In this document: positions 1 through 10,098 of the stretch, one piece after another | Numbering within the stretch: the first letter of the stretch is position 1 | How the letters are laid out: every line of letters starts with the position of its first letter | From: Zea mays | Lineage: Eukaryota > Streptophyta > Magnoliopsida > Poales > Poaceae | DNA length: 64,000 nt | NCBI RefSeq assembly: GCF_902167145.1 | Contig: NC_050096.1 | Coordinates: 76,442,683 to 76,506,682, forward strand | Reading direction: 5' to 3' | The notes under the pieces: generated by a model | Told to the model about the DNA's origin: nothing | The model's input: only the letters and a program-made list of their open reading frames with translations | The model's database searches: none | Program-made: the position numbers and the translations under genes

Positions 1-802
1 ATAGCTCTTAAATATACCTTTGATCATGTCTCTTTTATATATGTTGTGACCCATGTGTTTTCAAGTGTATTTCAAACCAAGTCATAGATATATTGAAAGG
101 GAATTGGAGTCTTCGGCGAAGACAAAGGCTTCCACTCCACTCTACTACTCATCCTTCACCGTCACTCCGCGCATCTCTCCATCTTAGGTATAATCTTCAC
201 TCATTTATTTTATGACCAAAGGAGGAGAAAGTACTTTCTTGGGCTCTAATGATTCCGTTTTTGGCGATTCATGCCAAAGGGGGAGAAAATATGAGCCCCC
301 AAAGCAAAAGGACCGCACCACCACCTAATTTTTAAAATTTGGAGATTTTCAATTGGTCAATTTCAAATTGGTATCTTATTATGTTCTAAAGGGGGAGGAA
401 GTAGTATTTCAAAAATGATAAATCAAAACCCTCTTGAACACTAAGAGGAGGATCTCATTTAGGGGGAGTTTTGTTTAGTCAAAGGAAAAGCATTTGGAAC
501 AAGGGGAGAAAATTTCAAATCTTGAAAATGCTTTGCAAAAAAATCTTATTCATTTACCTTTGACTTTCTTGCAAAAGGACTTTGAAAAAGAATTTACAAA
601 AGGATTTGCAAAAACAAAACATGTGGTGCAAATGTGGTCCAATATGTTAAAAACAAAGAAACAATCCATGCACATCTTGTAAGTATTTACATTGGCTCAA
701 TTCCAAGCAACCTTTGCACTTACATTATGCAAACTAGTTCAATTATGCACTTCTATATTTGCTTTGGTTTGTGTTGGCATCAATCACCAAAAAGGGGGAG
801 AT
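1..802 (+). mobile_element. Sirevirus 3' internal region, non-coding, with repeated polypurine tracts
   Basis: This is the internal end of a Copia/Sirevirus element whose pol genes lie left of the window. No coding region is supported. Purine runs recur at about 218-231, 276-288, 388-402, 461-468 and 499-511, and a final one (AAAAAGGGGGAG) lies at 789-800, immediately before the LTR. Multiple polypurine tracts ahead of the 3' LTR are a known hallmark of Sireviruses. The last tract is the likely plus-strand primer site because it almost touches the TG of the LTR. Confidence 0.8.
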
Positions 803-1001
803 TGAAAGGGAATTAGGCTTACACCTAGTTCCTAAATAATTTTGGTGGTTGAATTGCCCAACACAAATAATTGCACTAACTAGTTTGCTCTAGTGTATAA
901 GTTATACAGGTGTAAAAGGTTCTCACTTAGCCAATAAAAAGATCAAATATTGGATTCAACAAAGGAGCAAAGGAGCAACCGAAGGCACCTCTGGTCTGGG
1001 G

Positions 1002-1498
1002 CACCGGACTGTCCGGTGTACACCGGACAGTGTCCGGTGCACCAGAGGACTCCAACTCAAACTTGCCACCTTCGGGAATCTCCAGAGGCACTCGCGCTAT
1101 AATTCACCGGACTGTCCGGTGTACACCGGACAGTGTCCGGTGCTCCAAGGAAAAGCCGCCTCCGGAACTCGCCAGCCTCGGGAATTCACTTCAGCCGCTC
1201 CGCTATAATTCACCGGACTGTCCGGTGTACACCGGACTGTCCGGTGTACACCGGACTGTCCGGTGTAACAGCGGAGCAACGGCTATTTCGGCGCCAACGG
1301 CTACCTGCGGCGCATTAAATGCGCGCAGACGTCAGGCGTGCCCATACTAGCGCACCGGACAATGAACAGAACATGTCCGGTGTGCACCGGACATCCAGGC
1401 GGGCCTAGAAGTCAGAAGCTCCAACGGTCAGAATCCAACGGCATTTGTGATGTGGCTGGGGCACCGGACATGTCCGGTGTGCACCGGACTGTCCGGTG
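1002..1498. repeat. Array of CACCGGACTGTCCGGTG palindromes in the Sirevirus LTR
   Basis: Perfect or near-perfect copies of the 17-bp palindrome CACCGGACTGTCCGGTG occur at about 1002-1018, 1105-1121, three in a row at 1211-1267, and about 1462-1498. Variants with an extra GT or AT in the centre lie at 1019-1040, 1123-1142 and 1354-1394. Such palindromes are known as conserved cis elements upstream of the promoter in Sirevirus LTRs. Their protein partner is not evident here. Confidence 0.9.
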
Positions 1499-1547
1499 CG
1501 CCATCAAACAGACAGCCTCCACCAACGGTCAAGTTTGGTGGTTGGGG

Positions 1548-1556
1548 CTATAAATA
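1548..1556 (+). promoter_or_regulatory. Sirevirus LTR TATA box
   Basis: CTATAAATA lies just downstream of the palindrome array in a GGGGCTATAAATACCCC context. This is the usual layout of a plant LTR promoter. The transcript would start about 30 bases further on. Confidence 0.7.
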
Positions 1557-2193
1557 CCCCAACCACCCCACCTTTCATTGTATCCAAGTTTTCCACTTCC
1601 CAACTACTTACAAGAGCTCTAGCATTCAATTCTAGACACACCAAAGAGATCAAATCCTCTCCAAATTCCACACAACGCCCTAGTGATTAGAGAGAGAGAT
1701 TTGCTTGTGTTCTTTCGAGCTCTTGCGCTTGGATTGATTTCTTCTTTCTTGATTCTTTCATTGCGATCAAACTCACTTGTAATTGAGGCAAGAGACACCA
1801 AACTTGTGGTGGTCCTTGTGGGAACTTTGTGTTCCAAGTGATCGAGAAGAGAAAGCTCACTCGGTCCGAGGGACCGTTTGAGAGAGGGAAGGGTTGAAAG
1901 AGACCCGGCCTTTGTGGCCTCCTCAACGGGGAGTAGGTTTGCGAGAACCGAACCTCGGTAAAACAAATCACGTGTCACACTCTCCATTTGGTTGCGATTT
2001 GTTTTTTCACCCTCTCTCGTGGACTCGTTTATATTTCTAACGCTAACCCGGCTTGTAGTTGTGTTTATATTTGTAAATTTCAGTTTCGCCCTATTCACCC
2101 CCTCCTCTAGGCGACTTTCAGGATCCGAAGACATCCGCAAACCCTCCAAGTCGGCCTCCGGTGTCATCTCCCAAAGCGGCAACCGCCGCTCCG

Positions 2194-2934
2194 TCAAGGG
2201 AAGCACCCTCCGGCAATGAATGGCGGCAACCACTCCCGCAGCGGTGAGCCCTCCTTTCCGCAACTCCTCCAGGCCTTCAGAAGGGGCTGGAGATTCTTCT
2301 GTCTGTCGTGCGGGGTCCCATAGCGCCAGACATCGGCGGCAGCGGTCACCACTCGCTGAGAAAACGACGGGAGCCTCCCGTCGTCATTTCGGAGATAGAA
2401 CCACCGGCGCTGCCACCCTTTGTTCGAGGACGCAAGGATGGCGGGAATATACTGCGGCGCCCGCGCCTGCCTCAGCTGGAGGATGCAGCCACCGGCCCGC
2501 ACTACCGTGCGGACCCTTCTCTCCCTCGTCGGCGAAGCAAAAAGCTCCGCGAAGAAGAAATGAGTCCACAGGTCCCAGTGAGGGTCAATCCCCAAGTATC
2601 CTTCACAAACCGCCGCGAAGATGGCGGCTTGCGAGATGGAGTTGGGGCTGAGGTTGTGCAGCTCCACCCCGTAGACGTGCATAATCGCCCGCATAAAACG
2701 GCTTGCCGGCACTCCGAACCCCCGCTCGTGAAAGGAGACGAAGCTCATGACATACCCCGGCGGCGGGGACGGGGCGGCTTCGCTCGGGGGAGGCATCCAC
2801 TCTGGCTGCGAGTCACCAGAGAGAGGGCGAAGTAAACCCTCAGCAACAAGGGCATCCAGGTCATCCGCCGTGACAGTGGAGAAGGGCCACGGGTCGCGCG
2901 GCGGAACAATGGTCACTCGGTCGGCCATCACCAA
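2194..2934 (-). pseudogene. Antisense ORF of Gypsy element G, 'putative gypsy type transposon' domain
   Basis: This is a 246-codon frame on the strand opposite to the LTRs, starting MVMADRVTIV. Residues about 65-130 carry the pattern F.S F.ERGFGVPASRFMR...GVELHNLSPNSI, followed by Trp/Phe-rich DLWTHFF. It lines up with the antisense ORF of element C (GLCLPAHRFVGEVLRRFNVQIHQLTPN at 57470-58066). This matches the plant family usually labelled 'putative gypsy type transposon' (PF04195), whose function is unknown. The frame stops at 2194, but a neighbouring frame carries plausible continuation (ERRLPLWEMTPEADLEGLR) up to the Sirevirus junction. The gene therefore looks frameshifted near 2200-2260 and cut by the Sirevirus. 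A TATA-like string lies at 3062-3072, about 130 bases upstream. Confidence 0.65.
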
Positions 2935-3414
2935 ACAGAAGAGGTGGCGGCGGAAAGGACTAGGTGAGCGGTTTCCTTTCTCTGGCTATTCCCTCGGGTT
3001 GCGAAAACCTAAGAGGGAGGCAAGTAGCAAGAGTAAAAAACCGTCACCGGTCCCTCTCCCGAATATATAAAGACCCAGGCGAGACCCGTTCAACACTTCG
3101 CACGAACCCGCCGCGGGATTCAAAACTCAAAGCGAAACGCCCGTTCCTCGAACGGCTCGCGCACGCGCAACGACTGCCCCGCGAACCACTCGTCCCATCG
3201 CATTAACTCTATGGCGGGACAGGCGGCACCTTTGGCAGGAGAAGCGGGCGATGCTTCGCCTTCACCATAATGATCGCGTCAAAAAAGGTGCGCCATGTCA
3301 TTCGATTTCGTATCCTTTTCCTTTTTCTCTTTCTCTCTCTTACAACAGGGACCGGGAAAGGGGATACCCCGAAAGGGATCCTTCTCCGCGAAGGAAACGG
3401 GCCCCGAGCCCCCC

Positions 3415-3650
3415 TACTGATCAGAGGTTCGAAGGCTGGCCCCTCGGAGGGGTTCAACAGCCGCCTCAGAGCGCTCGGGCTCCGTGCCCGCTACTGGTCA
3501 GAGGTTCGAAGGCCGGCCCCTCGGAAGGGTTCAACGGCCGCCTCAGGCCACTCGGGCTCCGCGCCCACTACTGATCAGGGGTTCGTAGGCTGGCCCTCGA
3601 AGGGTTCACAGCCGCCTCAGACGCAGAGCGAGGGATGACCCTGGGTACGT
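3415..3650. repeat. 77-bp tandem repeat, about three units
   Basis: Units beginning TCAGAGGTTCGAAGGC start at about 3421, 3498 and 3575, a period of 77 bp. Divergence is modest. It lies between the antisense ORF and the 3' LTR of G and is a retroelement-internal minisatellite. Confidence 0.75.
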
Positions 3651-4499
3651 TCGATACATAACCAAGGCTCGGGCTACGCTCCTGAGGTACCCTAGGACAT
3701 TTCCGAGACCAACGGGAACGATTTTGTAACAGAATCCCATCAGAGGGAGGCATCGAGCCCTCAGACCCCGTCAAAAGGGGACCGGGTCCGGCAAATCACT
3801 CACAGGTACTTTTGGAGCGCGCCTCCGGGCCTCTAGCCGACCCCTAACAAATAGGGCACGGACGTCCACTCGGATTACCCGTTAGCAGCTCACTGGAGAC
3901 ACCATGTTCGGCACCCTCCGAGGGCAACATGGCGCTTTTCCCCCTCCTCCTTGCGGAAAGGCGACGCAGGGGCGTATGTAAAAAAGTCGAGTCTGTCCTT
4001 GACCGTCCTCTCGCTCTGTGCGGAGGCTCGGGGGCTGCTCTCGCAAACCCGGCTCCGGCCAAACCGTTGACAGCGTCAACATACCAGCCCGAGAACTTGG
4101 GACCCGGCCGTGCACCCGGGCTACGACCTGCTCGCATGAGGGAACAACCAGACCGGCCGAAGCATCGCGAAACGCATTAAGACCTCGAAGGAGTCAAACC
4201 ACTCCTCCAAGGCCTCGGGGGCTACACCCGGCGGGTGCGCTCATGCGCACCCACCGGAACAAAACGCAACCGAGAAAGGCCGGTCCCCTTGCAAAAAGGT
4301 GCGACAAAAGCCTCCAAGCGAGTATTAACACTCCCTTCGAGGCTCGGGGGCTACTGTCGGGGACCATAATTAGGGGTACCCCAAGACTCCTAATCTCAGC
4401 TGGTAACCCCCATCAGCATAAAGCTGCAAAGGCCTGATGGGTGCGATTAATTCAAGGCTCGGTCCACTCAAGGGGCACGATCTCGCCTCGCCCGACCCA

Positions 4500-4700
4500 G
4501 GGCTTGGACTCGGGCTCGGCCCCGGAAGACGACGAACTCCGCCTCGCCCGACCTAGGGCTTGCACTCGGGCTCGGCCCCGGAAGACGACGAACTCCGCCT
4601 CGCCCGACCTAGGGCTCGGACTCGGGCTCGGCCCCGGAAGACGACGAACTCCGCCTCGCCCGACCCCAGGGCTCGAACTCGGCCTCGGCCTCAATCGACG
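4500..4700. repeat. 56-bp tandem repeat within the G LTR
   Basis: CGGAAGACGACGAACTCCGC recurs at 4523, 4579 and 4635, a 56-bp period, with degenerate units continuing to about 4800. The GC-rich frames open through it on both strands are composition effects, not genes. Confidence 0.75.
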
Positions 4701-5178
4701 GTCTCCGTCTCGCCCGACCCAAGGGCTCGGACTCGACCTCGACCTCGAAAGACAGACTCAACCTCGACCTCGGAGGAGCCTCCGCCTCGCCCAACCTAGG
4801 GCTCGGACCAACCACGCCACAGGAGGAGCCATCATTACCCTACCCCTAGCTAGCTCTGGCTACAGGGAACAAGACCGGCGTCCCATATGGCTCGCCCCGG
4901 TAAAACAAATAATGGTGGCGCCCCGCATGCTCCATGACGACGGCGGCTCTCAGCCCCCTTACGGAAGCAAGGAGACGTCAGCAAGGACTCGACAGCCCCG
5001 ACAGCTGTCCTCCCGCCAGGCTCCAGCGCTCCTCCGACGGCCACGACACCAAACGAACAGGGTGCCAAAACCTCTCCGGCTGCCACGACGGCATGTACTT
5101 AGGGCACTAGCTCCTCTCTGCTAGACACGTTAGCACGCTGCTACATCCCCCATTGTACACCTGGACCCTCTCCTTACG

Positions 5179-5189
5179 CCTATAAAAGG
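5179..5189 (+). promoter_or_regulatory. G LTR TATA box (copy 1)
   Basis: CCTATAAAAGG follows a CCTGGACCCTCTCC stretch in the LTR right half. It is a likely LTR promoter. In a 3' LTR it would drive transcription outward toward the CACTA flank. Confidence 0.65.
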
Positions 5190-5476
5190 AAGGTCCAGGG
5201 CCCTCTTACAGAGGGTTGGCCACGCGGGGAAGGACGGGACGGCGCGTGCATAGGCCTCTCGCTCCCTCCCGCGCGGACGCTTGTAACCCCCTACTACAAG
5301 CGCACCCGACCTGGGCGCGGTACAAACACGAAGGCCGCAGGTTTCCCCTTTTACGCCTGTCTCCCTCTGGCTTTTCCCCCCTTCGCGCTCCGTCTCGCGC
5401 CGACCCATCTGGGCTAGGGCACGTGGCGACAATTTACTCGTCGGTCCAGGGATCTCCCGGGGTCGAAACGCCGACA

Positions 5477-5901
5477 AAACTTACAATAGAAATTCCCTTC
5501 GTCAATAGTTCCAATGTCATAGACACCCGGATTCACACCTAACATCATCCCACCTGACCTCCCTTATAAATGAAATAACAGAACCAGAGAAGGCCTGCGA
5601 GATCAGTACAAGGCAATACATCATGTGTCATACCTACCGTTTTGTTTGGTTCGCTGTCTAATTTACCACACTTTACCTAACTTTTCTGTCTAAAATTAGT
5701 TATTCAATTTGAACGATTAACGTTATATAAAGTGTGACATAGTTAGCCATAAATAGCTCGCAACGCTCGCAGCTCGCCACGGTCACCGTGTTCTGCGTCA
5801 CAAGCATCCAACGTCGATCGTCGGAGCAGGGGACCAACAACTTCCTCCACGACAAGGAGATCCAAACCACTGATCACATACTAGCTAGCACCTACCCTAG
5901 C
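5477..5901 (+). other. Flank between the G LTR and CACTA-1 (copy 1)
   Basis: This is AT-moderate unique-looking DNA of 425 bp, repeated at 9299-9723. It has a weak TATA-like string near 5562 and a short frame (from 5788) that runs into the CACTA end. Nothing here is recognisable as a gene. Before the transposon insertions it joined the sequence now at 18225 onward. Confidence 0.5.
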
Positions 5902-5917
5902 CACTACCGGAATCCGG

Positions 5918-6276
5918 GCCTTTGCCGAGTGCTGGAGGCTTTGCCGAGTGCTTTTTGTCGGGCACTCGGCAAAGAAGCCTTTGCCGAGCGCCGCACTCGG
6001 TAAAGTCCTGCGCTCGTTAAAGAGCTTGTTTACCGAGTGCAGGACAGTTGGCACAGCGAAGCACTCGGCAAAGAATGCTTTGCCGAGCGTCAAACACTCG
6101 GCAAAGATGGCTCTCGGCAAAGGGCCGTTAGCGGCCGTCTACAGCTGACGGCCGTCAGTCTTTGCCGAGGGCCGAAAGCCGACACTCGGCAAAGTCTTCT
6201 CTTTGCCGAGTGCCAGATATGTGGCACTCGGCAAAGAGAGTCTTTACCGAGTGTCTTCTGTGGACACTCGGCAAAG
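5918..6276. repeat. CACTA-1 5' subterminal repeats (copy 1)
   Basis: This region has many copies of TTTGCCGAGTGC and its complement GCACTCGGCAAA, often as facing pairs 10-20 bp apart. A further cluster lies at 7207-7395. By analogy with En/Spm these are probable binding sites for the element's second protein; that role is inferred. Confidence 0.85.
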
Positions 6277-7241
6277 CATTTTTTTATTTTTTTATTTTGG
6301 CCACCAAACTTTTTGTGGTATGTTCCTACACTATGTAGACCTACATGTACCATTTTGGGACAATTATAACAGTGTTTTCTATAGCTAGTAGATTTAGTTC
6401 GTTTATTTGAATTTCTTCAGAAAAATCAGATTTGAACTGCAAGTCACTCGAAACTTGGAAAACCGTGCATGAAAAAATGATATCCATGCTACTTAGCACA
6501 AGTTACGACCGATTTCAGGAGCGGACCAGAAACTTCGAGCACCATGCTCACTCAACATGGTCGTGAACTTGCCATCCAGGTGTTTAAAAATTGTATAAAA
6601 CACAAACAAAGTCAGAAAATCATGAAACATGTCCACGTGTCATAGTATCATATGTAGAGACTATGATAAAAATTTGAAAAAGTTTCGAGAAAGTTGTGAC
6701 GCACTATGTGTACAAACCTAAGAGATCCACATTGAAACTCTATGATTTCATGTGTAGTTCTCTTAGGTTTCTACACATAATGTCTCACAACTTTCTCCAA
6801 ACATTCTAAAATTTTATCATAGCCTCTACATATGATATCATGACACGTGGATAAGTTTCATGATTTTCTGAGTTTGTTTGTGTTTTATAAAATTTTTAAA
6901 CAACTGGATGGCAAGTTTACGGCCATGTTGAGTGAGCATGGTGCTCGAAGTTTCCGGTCCGCTCCTGAAATCGGTCGTAACTTGTGCTAAGTAGCATGAA
7001 TATCATTTTTGCATGCACGGTTTTCCAAGTTTCGAGTGACTTGCAGTTCAAATGTGATTTTTTCGAAGAAATTCAAATAAACGAACTAAATCTACTAGCT
7101 ATAGGAAACACTTTTCTAATTGTCTCAAAATGGTACATGTAGGTCTATATAGTGTAGGAACACAGCACAAAAATTTTGGTTGGGAAAATAAAAAAATAAA
7201 AATGTACTTTGCCGAGTGTCCCGTGGCGACACTCGGTAAAG
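6242..7241. repeat. Inverted repeat of about 1 kb inside CACTA-1 (copy 1)
   Basis: The left arm (about 6242-6726) is the reverse complement of the right arm (about 6755-7241), with a spacer of about 28 bp. Landmarks pair exactly: GAGCACCATGCTCACTCAAC on the left against GTTGAGTGAGCATGGTGCTC on the right. The arms differ by scattered substitutions and small indels. The outer ends of the arms are CACTCGGCAAAG subterminal motifs. A transcript through it would fold into a long hairpin. Confidence 0.88.
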
Positions 7242-7395
7242 AATTGTAAAATAATCTTTGTCGAGTGTCAACCAGGGGACACTCGGCAAAGGCTAATTTG
7301 CCGAGTGCCCCCGATCTGGCACTCGGCAAAGCATATTTTAAAATTAAAAAAAATCTTTGCCGAGTGCCAGATCACGGGCACTCGGCAAAGCACTC
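7207..7395. repeat. CACTA-1 inner subterminal repeat cluster (copy 1)
   Basis: Facing pairs of TTTGCCGAGTG and CACTCGGCAAAG recur here, next to the right arm of the long inverted repeat and just before the GC-rich leader. The duplicate cluster is at 11030-11218. Confidence 0.8.
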
Positions 7396-7439
7396 GTACA
7401 TAGCACTAGTAAGTTCTTCTTCTTCCTCACTCTCTCACT

Positions 7440-7746
7440 CTCTCACTCGTCGTGCTCACGCCCTCCGTGCCGCCGCGCCCTCGCTCCGCGCCGCACCCGC
7501 GCCACCGTGCCCCTCGCCGTGCCCCTCGCCCGCGCCCGCCGTGCCCATGCCCGCGCCGTCGTGCCCCTCGCCCGCGCCCGTCGTGCACCTCGCCCGCACC
7601 CGCCGTGCCCTCGCCGCGCCCCCGCCGTGCCCCCGCTGCGCCCCTCCCCGTGCCCCCGCTGCGCCCCTCGCTCGCCCGGCCGCCGTGCCCTCGCCCGCCA
7701 GCCGCCTCGCCCACGACCCGTCGTCTCGCCCGCGACCAAACCTCCA
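7440..7746 (+). other. GC-rich leader of CACTA-1 with possible splice donor (copy 1)
   Basis: This is a stretch of CGCCCGCGCC-type simple sequence with no stops in several frames on both strands. It ends CTCCAAGGTGATTGC, a plausible splice donor near 7747. An acceptor (TTTGTAG) lies near 7998 ahead of the transposase start. It is best read as a 5' untranslated first exon and intron. The duplicate is 11263-11557. CACTA-2 (21000-21320) and CACTA-3 (22918-23411) have a GC-rich block in the same place. Confidence 0.5.
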
Positions 7747-7999
7747 AGGTGATTGCTTGCTTTCGTTTTGTGATATGTTAATTAAAAAGCTTTATGTTCT
7801 ACGTGTATGATTTATATGAAATGATTAGGTTTAATATTGAGTTAATTATATACATGTGGATCTCTTAGGTTAATATGTAGTCTTGTTGTGTTAAATTTAT
7901 GTACGTGTATGATTAGGTTAATATGTAGTATTCTTGATTGCCGGCCATCGTGCCGTTGAATTATGTGTGGATGTCAGCCATTGTGCTTTTATTTGTAGG

Positions 8000-8042
8000 A
8001 TTTCGAAACCTCCCCGTGCAGGGGAGGTGCTGCCGAAATTTT
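8000..8042 (+). repeat. Short foldback before the CACTA-1 transposase start (copy 1)
   Basis: ATTTCG, then CCTCCCC-GTGCA-GGGGAGG, then TGCTGCCGAAAT form a nested hairpin. It lies just after the TTTGTAG acceptor and about 25 bases before the ATG at 8067. The identical structure is at 11811-11853. Confidence 0.75.
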
Positions 8043-8066
8043 CTGTTGCTAGGCTTATGTTAGAGG

Positions 8067-8687
8067 ATGGAGGACCGTGAGTGGATGTACATGGGTCGTA
8101 GAGGAAAGAACGATGTCACCACTGAATGGATTAGAAAGACCGATGATTTCGTGGAACGTGCATATGGTGAAGCTGCTAAAGGAGCGAGTCTAGTCCCATG
8201 CCCGTGCAGCAAATGTGCCAACCAGAAAAGAAAACCAAAGAAGGCCATGGTAGAACATATTTGGAAGAATGGATTTACGCCGGGCTATACTCGGTGGATA
8301 TTTCATGGTGAAGCGCATCGTACGAGAGAGGAGGTGCTGAGACAACGTGTCGAGGATTATGACGCGGATGCGGTGGTAGCGGATATGTTGAACGACTATT
8401 AGGAGGCACAGTACACAGGAGGATGTATGGATGACGAGCCAGAGCCGACTGCAAAGTCGTTCTACGACATGTTCAACGCGGCATAGAAGCCCCTTCATGG
8501 CCAGACAAAGGTTTCTCAACTGGATGCCATTGGCGTGTAATGGCGTTCAAGTCGCAGTACAGCATGAGTAGAGACGCATTCGATGGCTTGTTGACGGTTA
8601 TTGGGAGCCTGCTTCCGGATGATCACGTTCTGCCAAAGAGCATGTACGAGGCACAGAAACTACTTCGTGCACTCAAGATGACGTATG
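8067..8687 (+). pseudogene. Truncated TNP2-type transposase, copy 1 fragment
   Basis: It starts MEDREWMYMGRRGKNDVTTE and has the N-terminal transposase-associated domain with the Cys pattern PCPCSKCANQ at residues about 50-59. It then reads through stops at about 8400 and 8484, and a frame change, into the start of TNP2 (SRDAFDGLLTVIGSLLP). The gene is cut at 8687 by the duplication junction, leaving about 200 codons. The full-length version is at 11878-15393. Confidence 0.88.
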
Positions 8688-9000
8688 GGAACAAGACCAG
8701 CGTCCCATATGGCTCGCCCCGGTAAAACAAATAATGGTGGCGCCCCGCATGCTCCATGACGACGGCGGCTCTCAGCCCCCTTACGGAAGCAAGGAGACGT
8801 CAGCAAGGACTCGACAGCCCCGACAGCTGTCCTCCCGCCAGGCTCCAGCGCTCCTCCGACGGCCACGACACCAAACGAACAGGGTGCCAAAACCTCTCCG
8901 GCTGCCACGACGGCATGTACTTAGGGCACTAGCTCCTCTCTGCTAGACACGTTAGCACGCTGCTACATCCCCCATTGTACACCTGGACCCTCTCCTTACG

Positions 9001-9011
9001 CCTATAAAAGG
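9001..9011 (+). promoter_or_regulatory. G LTR TATA box (copy 2)
   Basis: This is the duplicated CCTATAAAAGG in the LTR fragment at 8688-9298. It is a solo promoter fragment without the 5' half of the LTR, pointing toward the CACTA-1 5' end about 0.7 kb away. Confidence 0.55.
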
Positions 9012-9739
9012 AAGGTCCAGGGCCCTCTTACAGAGGGTTGGCCACGCGGGGAAGGACGGGACGGCGCGTGCATAGGCCTCTCGCTCCCTCCCGCGCGGAC
9101 GCTTGTAACCCCCTACTACAAGCGCACCCGACCTGGGCGCGGTACAAACACGAAGGCCGCAGGTTTCCCCTTTTACGCCTGTCTCCCTCCGGCTTTTCCC
9201 CCCTTCGCGCTCCGTCTCGCGCCGACCCATCTGGGCTAGGGCACGTGGCGACAATTTACTCGTCGGTCCAGGGATCTCCCGGGGTCGAAACGCCGACAAA
9301 ACTTACAATAGAAATTCCCTTCGTCAATAGTTCCAATGTCATAGACACCCGGATTCACACCTAACATCATCCCACCTGACCTCCCTTATAAATGAAATAA
9401 CAGAACCAGAGAAGGCCTGCGAGATCAGTACAAGGCAATACATCATGTGTCATACCTACCGTTTTGTTTGGTTCGCTGTCTAATTTACCACACTTTACCT
9501 AACTTTTCTGTCTAAAATTAGTTATTCAATTTGAACGATTAACGTTATATAAAGTGTGACATAGTTAGCCACAAATAGCTCGCAACGCTCGCAGCTCGCC
9601 ACGGTCACCGTGTTCTGCGTCGCAAGCATCCAACGTCGATCGCCGGAGCAGGGGACCAACAACTTCCTCCACGACAAGGAGATCCAAACCACTGATCACA
9701 TACTAGCTAGCACCTACCCTAGCCACTACCGGAATCCGG

Positions 9740-10098
9740 GCCTTTGCCGAGTGCTGCAGGCTTTGCCGAGTGCTTTTTGTCGGGCACTCGGCAAAGAAGC
9801 CTTTGCCGAGCGCCGCACTCGGTAAAGTCCTGCGCTCGTTAAAGAGCTTGTTTACCGAGTGCAGGACACTTGGCACAGCGAAGCACTCGACAAAGAATTC
9901 TTTGCCGAGCGTCAAACACTCGGCAAAGATGGCTCTCGGCAAAGGGCCGTTAGCGGTCGTCTACAGCTGACGGCCGTCAGTCTTTGCCGAGGGCCGAAAG
10001 CCGACACTCGGCAAAGTCTTCTCTTTGCCGAGTGCCAGATATGTGGCACTCGGCAAAGAGAGTCTTTACCGAGTGTCTTCTGTGGACACTCGGCAAAG
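9740..10098. repeat. CACTA-1 5' subterminal repeats (copy 2)
   Basis: This is the same TTTGCCGAGTGC/GCACTCGGCAAA array as in copy 1, with scattered single-base changes (for example CACTCGACAAAG near 9890). The inner cluster is at 11030-11218. Confidence 0.85.

Larger units (their letters stand above)
803..2120 (+). mobile_element. Sirevirus (Ji/Opie-like) 3' LTR
   Basis: The LTR opens TGAAAGGGAATTAGGCTT and closes GGCGACTTTCA, so it has TG...CA ends and is 1318 bp long. Its first 200 bases read like maize Ji/Opie LTRs; the family name is from memory, not a search. The body has the CACCGGAC/GTCCGGTG palindromes typical of the group and a TATA-type promoter. The partner 5' LTR and left target duplication are outside the window, so the expected 5-bp duplication (candidate ggatc at 2121-2125) cannot be confirmed. 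The element inserted into the Gypsy remnant that follows. Confidence 0.85.
2121..4354 (+). mobile_element. 3' internal remnant of Gypsy element G
   Basis: This segment runs from the Sirevirus insertion point to the G 3' LTR. It holds no pol sequence. It contains an antisense ORF (2194-2934), a 77-bp tandem repeat (about 3415-3650) and GC-rich non-coding DNA. It ends with GGCTCGGGGGCTAC, a purine-rich tract directly before the LTR. The plan of pol, then non-coding DNA, an antisense gene and the 3' LTR matches complete element C at 47230-58904. G is therefore inferred to be a related Tat-like Gypsy element. Its pol and 5' LTR are left of the window. Confidence 0.75.
4355..5476 (+). mobile_element. 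3' LTR of Gypsy element G
   Basis: The LTR begins TGTCGGGGACCATAATTAGG and ends GGTCGAAACGCCGACA, giving matching TGTCGG...CCGACA ends and 1122 bp. A purine-rich tract sits just upstream, and a TATA box lies at 5179-5189. The left half carries a 56-bp tandem repeat. The right 611 bp (from 4866) are repeated at 8688-9298 by a segmental tandem duplication. The start sequence is common in maize Gypsy families, but I do not assign a name. The candidate target duplication (aaact, 5477-5481) cannot be checked because the left end is missing. Confidence 0.85.
4866..8687 (+). repeat. Tandem duplication, copy 1 (3.82 kb)
   Basis: This segment is repeated directly at 8688-12498. It starts inside the G LTR (GGAACAAGACC at 4866), crosses the LTR end, 425 bp of flank and the CACTA-1 5' end, and stops inside the CACTA-1 transposase gene (GACGTATG at 8687). 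Copy 2 begins at the very next base. The offset is 3822 near the start and 3811 near the end, because of small length changes in the GC-rich stretch. I see only a few dozen mismatches, so identity is about 99%. At most one or two bases are shared across the junction. Confidence 0.92.
5902..8687 (+). mobile_element. CACTA-1 partial 5' copy created by tandem duplication
   Basis: It starts CACTACCGGAATC after the triplet agc (5899-5901). It holds the subterminal repeats, the long inverted repeat, the GC-rich leader and the first part of the transposase gene. It ends abruptly at 8687, where the second duplication copy begins with LTR sequence. It has no 3' terminus of its own, but it shares the one at 18221 with the full copy. 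In principle 5902-18221 is a second possible transposition unit. Confidence 0.88.

Noticed and set aside
1030..1350. Frames of about 60-106 codons in the Sirevirus LTR
   Set aside because: They consist of translated CACCGGAC/GTCCGGTG palindromes within the LTR. No protein support.
4441..5124. 227-codon frame in the G LTR
   Set aside because: It is built from the 56-bp tandem repeat (Arg/Pro/Gly-rich) and lies within an LTR.
5788..6003. 71-codon frame at the CACTA-1 left flank, also at 9610-9825
   Set aside because: Half of it is CACTA terminal sequence. Reading across the empty site to 18225 gives an immediate stop.
7265..7810. Pro/Arg-rich frames of 100-180 codons in the GC-rich leader of CACTA-1 (and 11088-11621)
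   Set aside because: Frames are open on both strands because of CGCC-type composition, start in subterminal repeats, and are not conserved as protein in CACTA-2 or CACTA-3.
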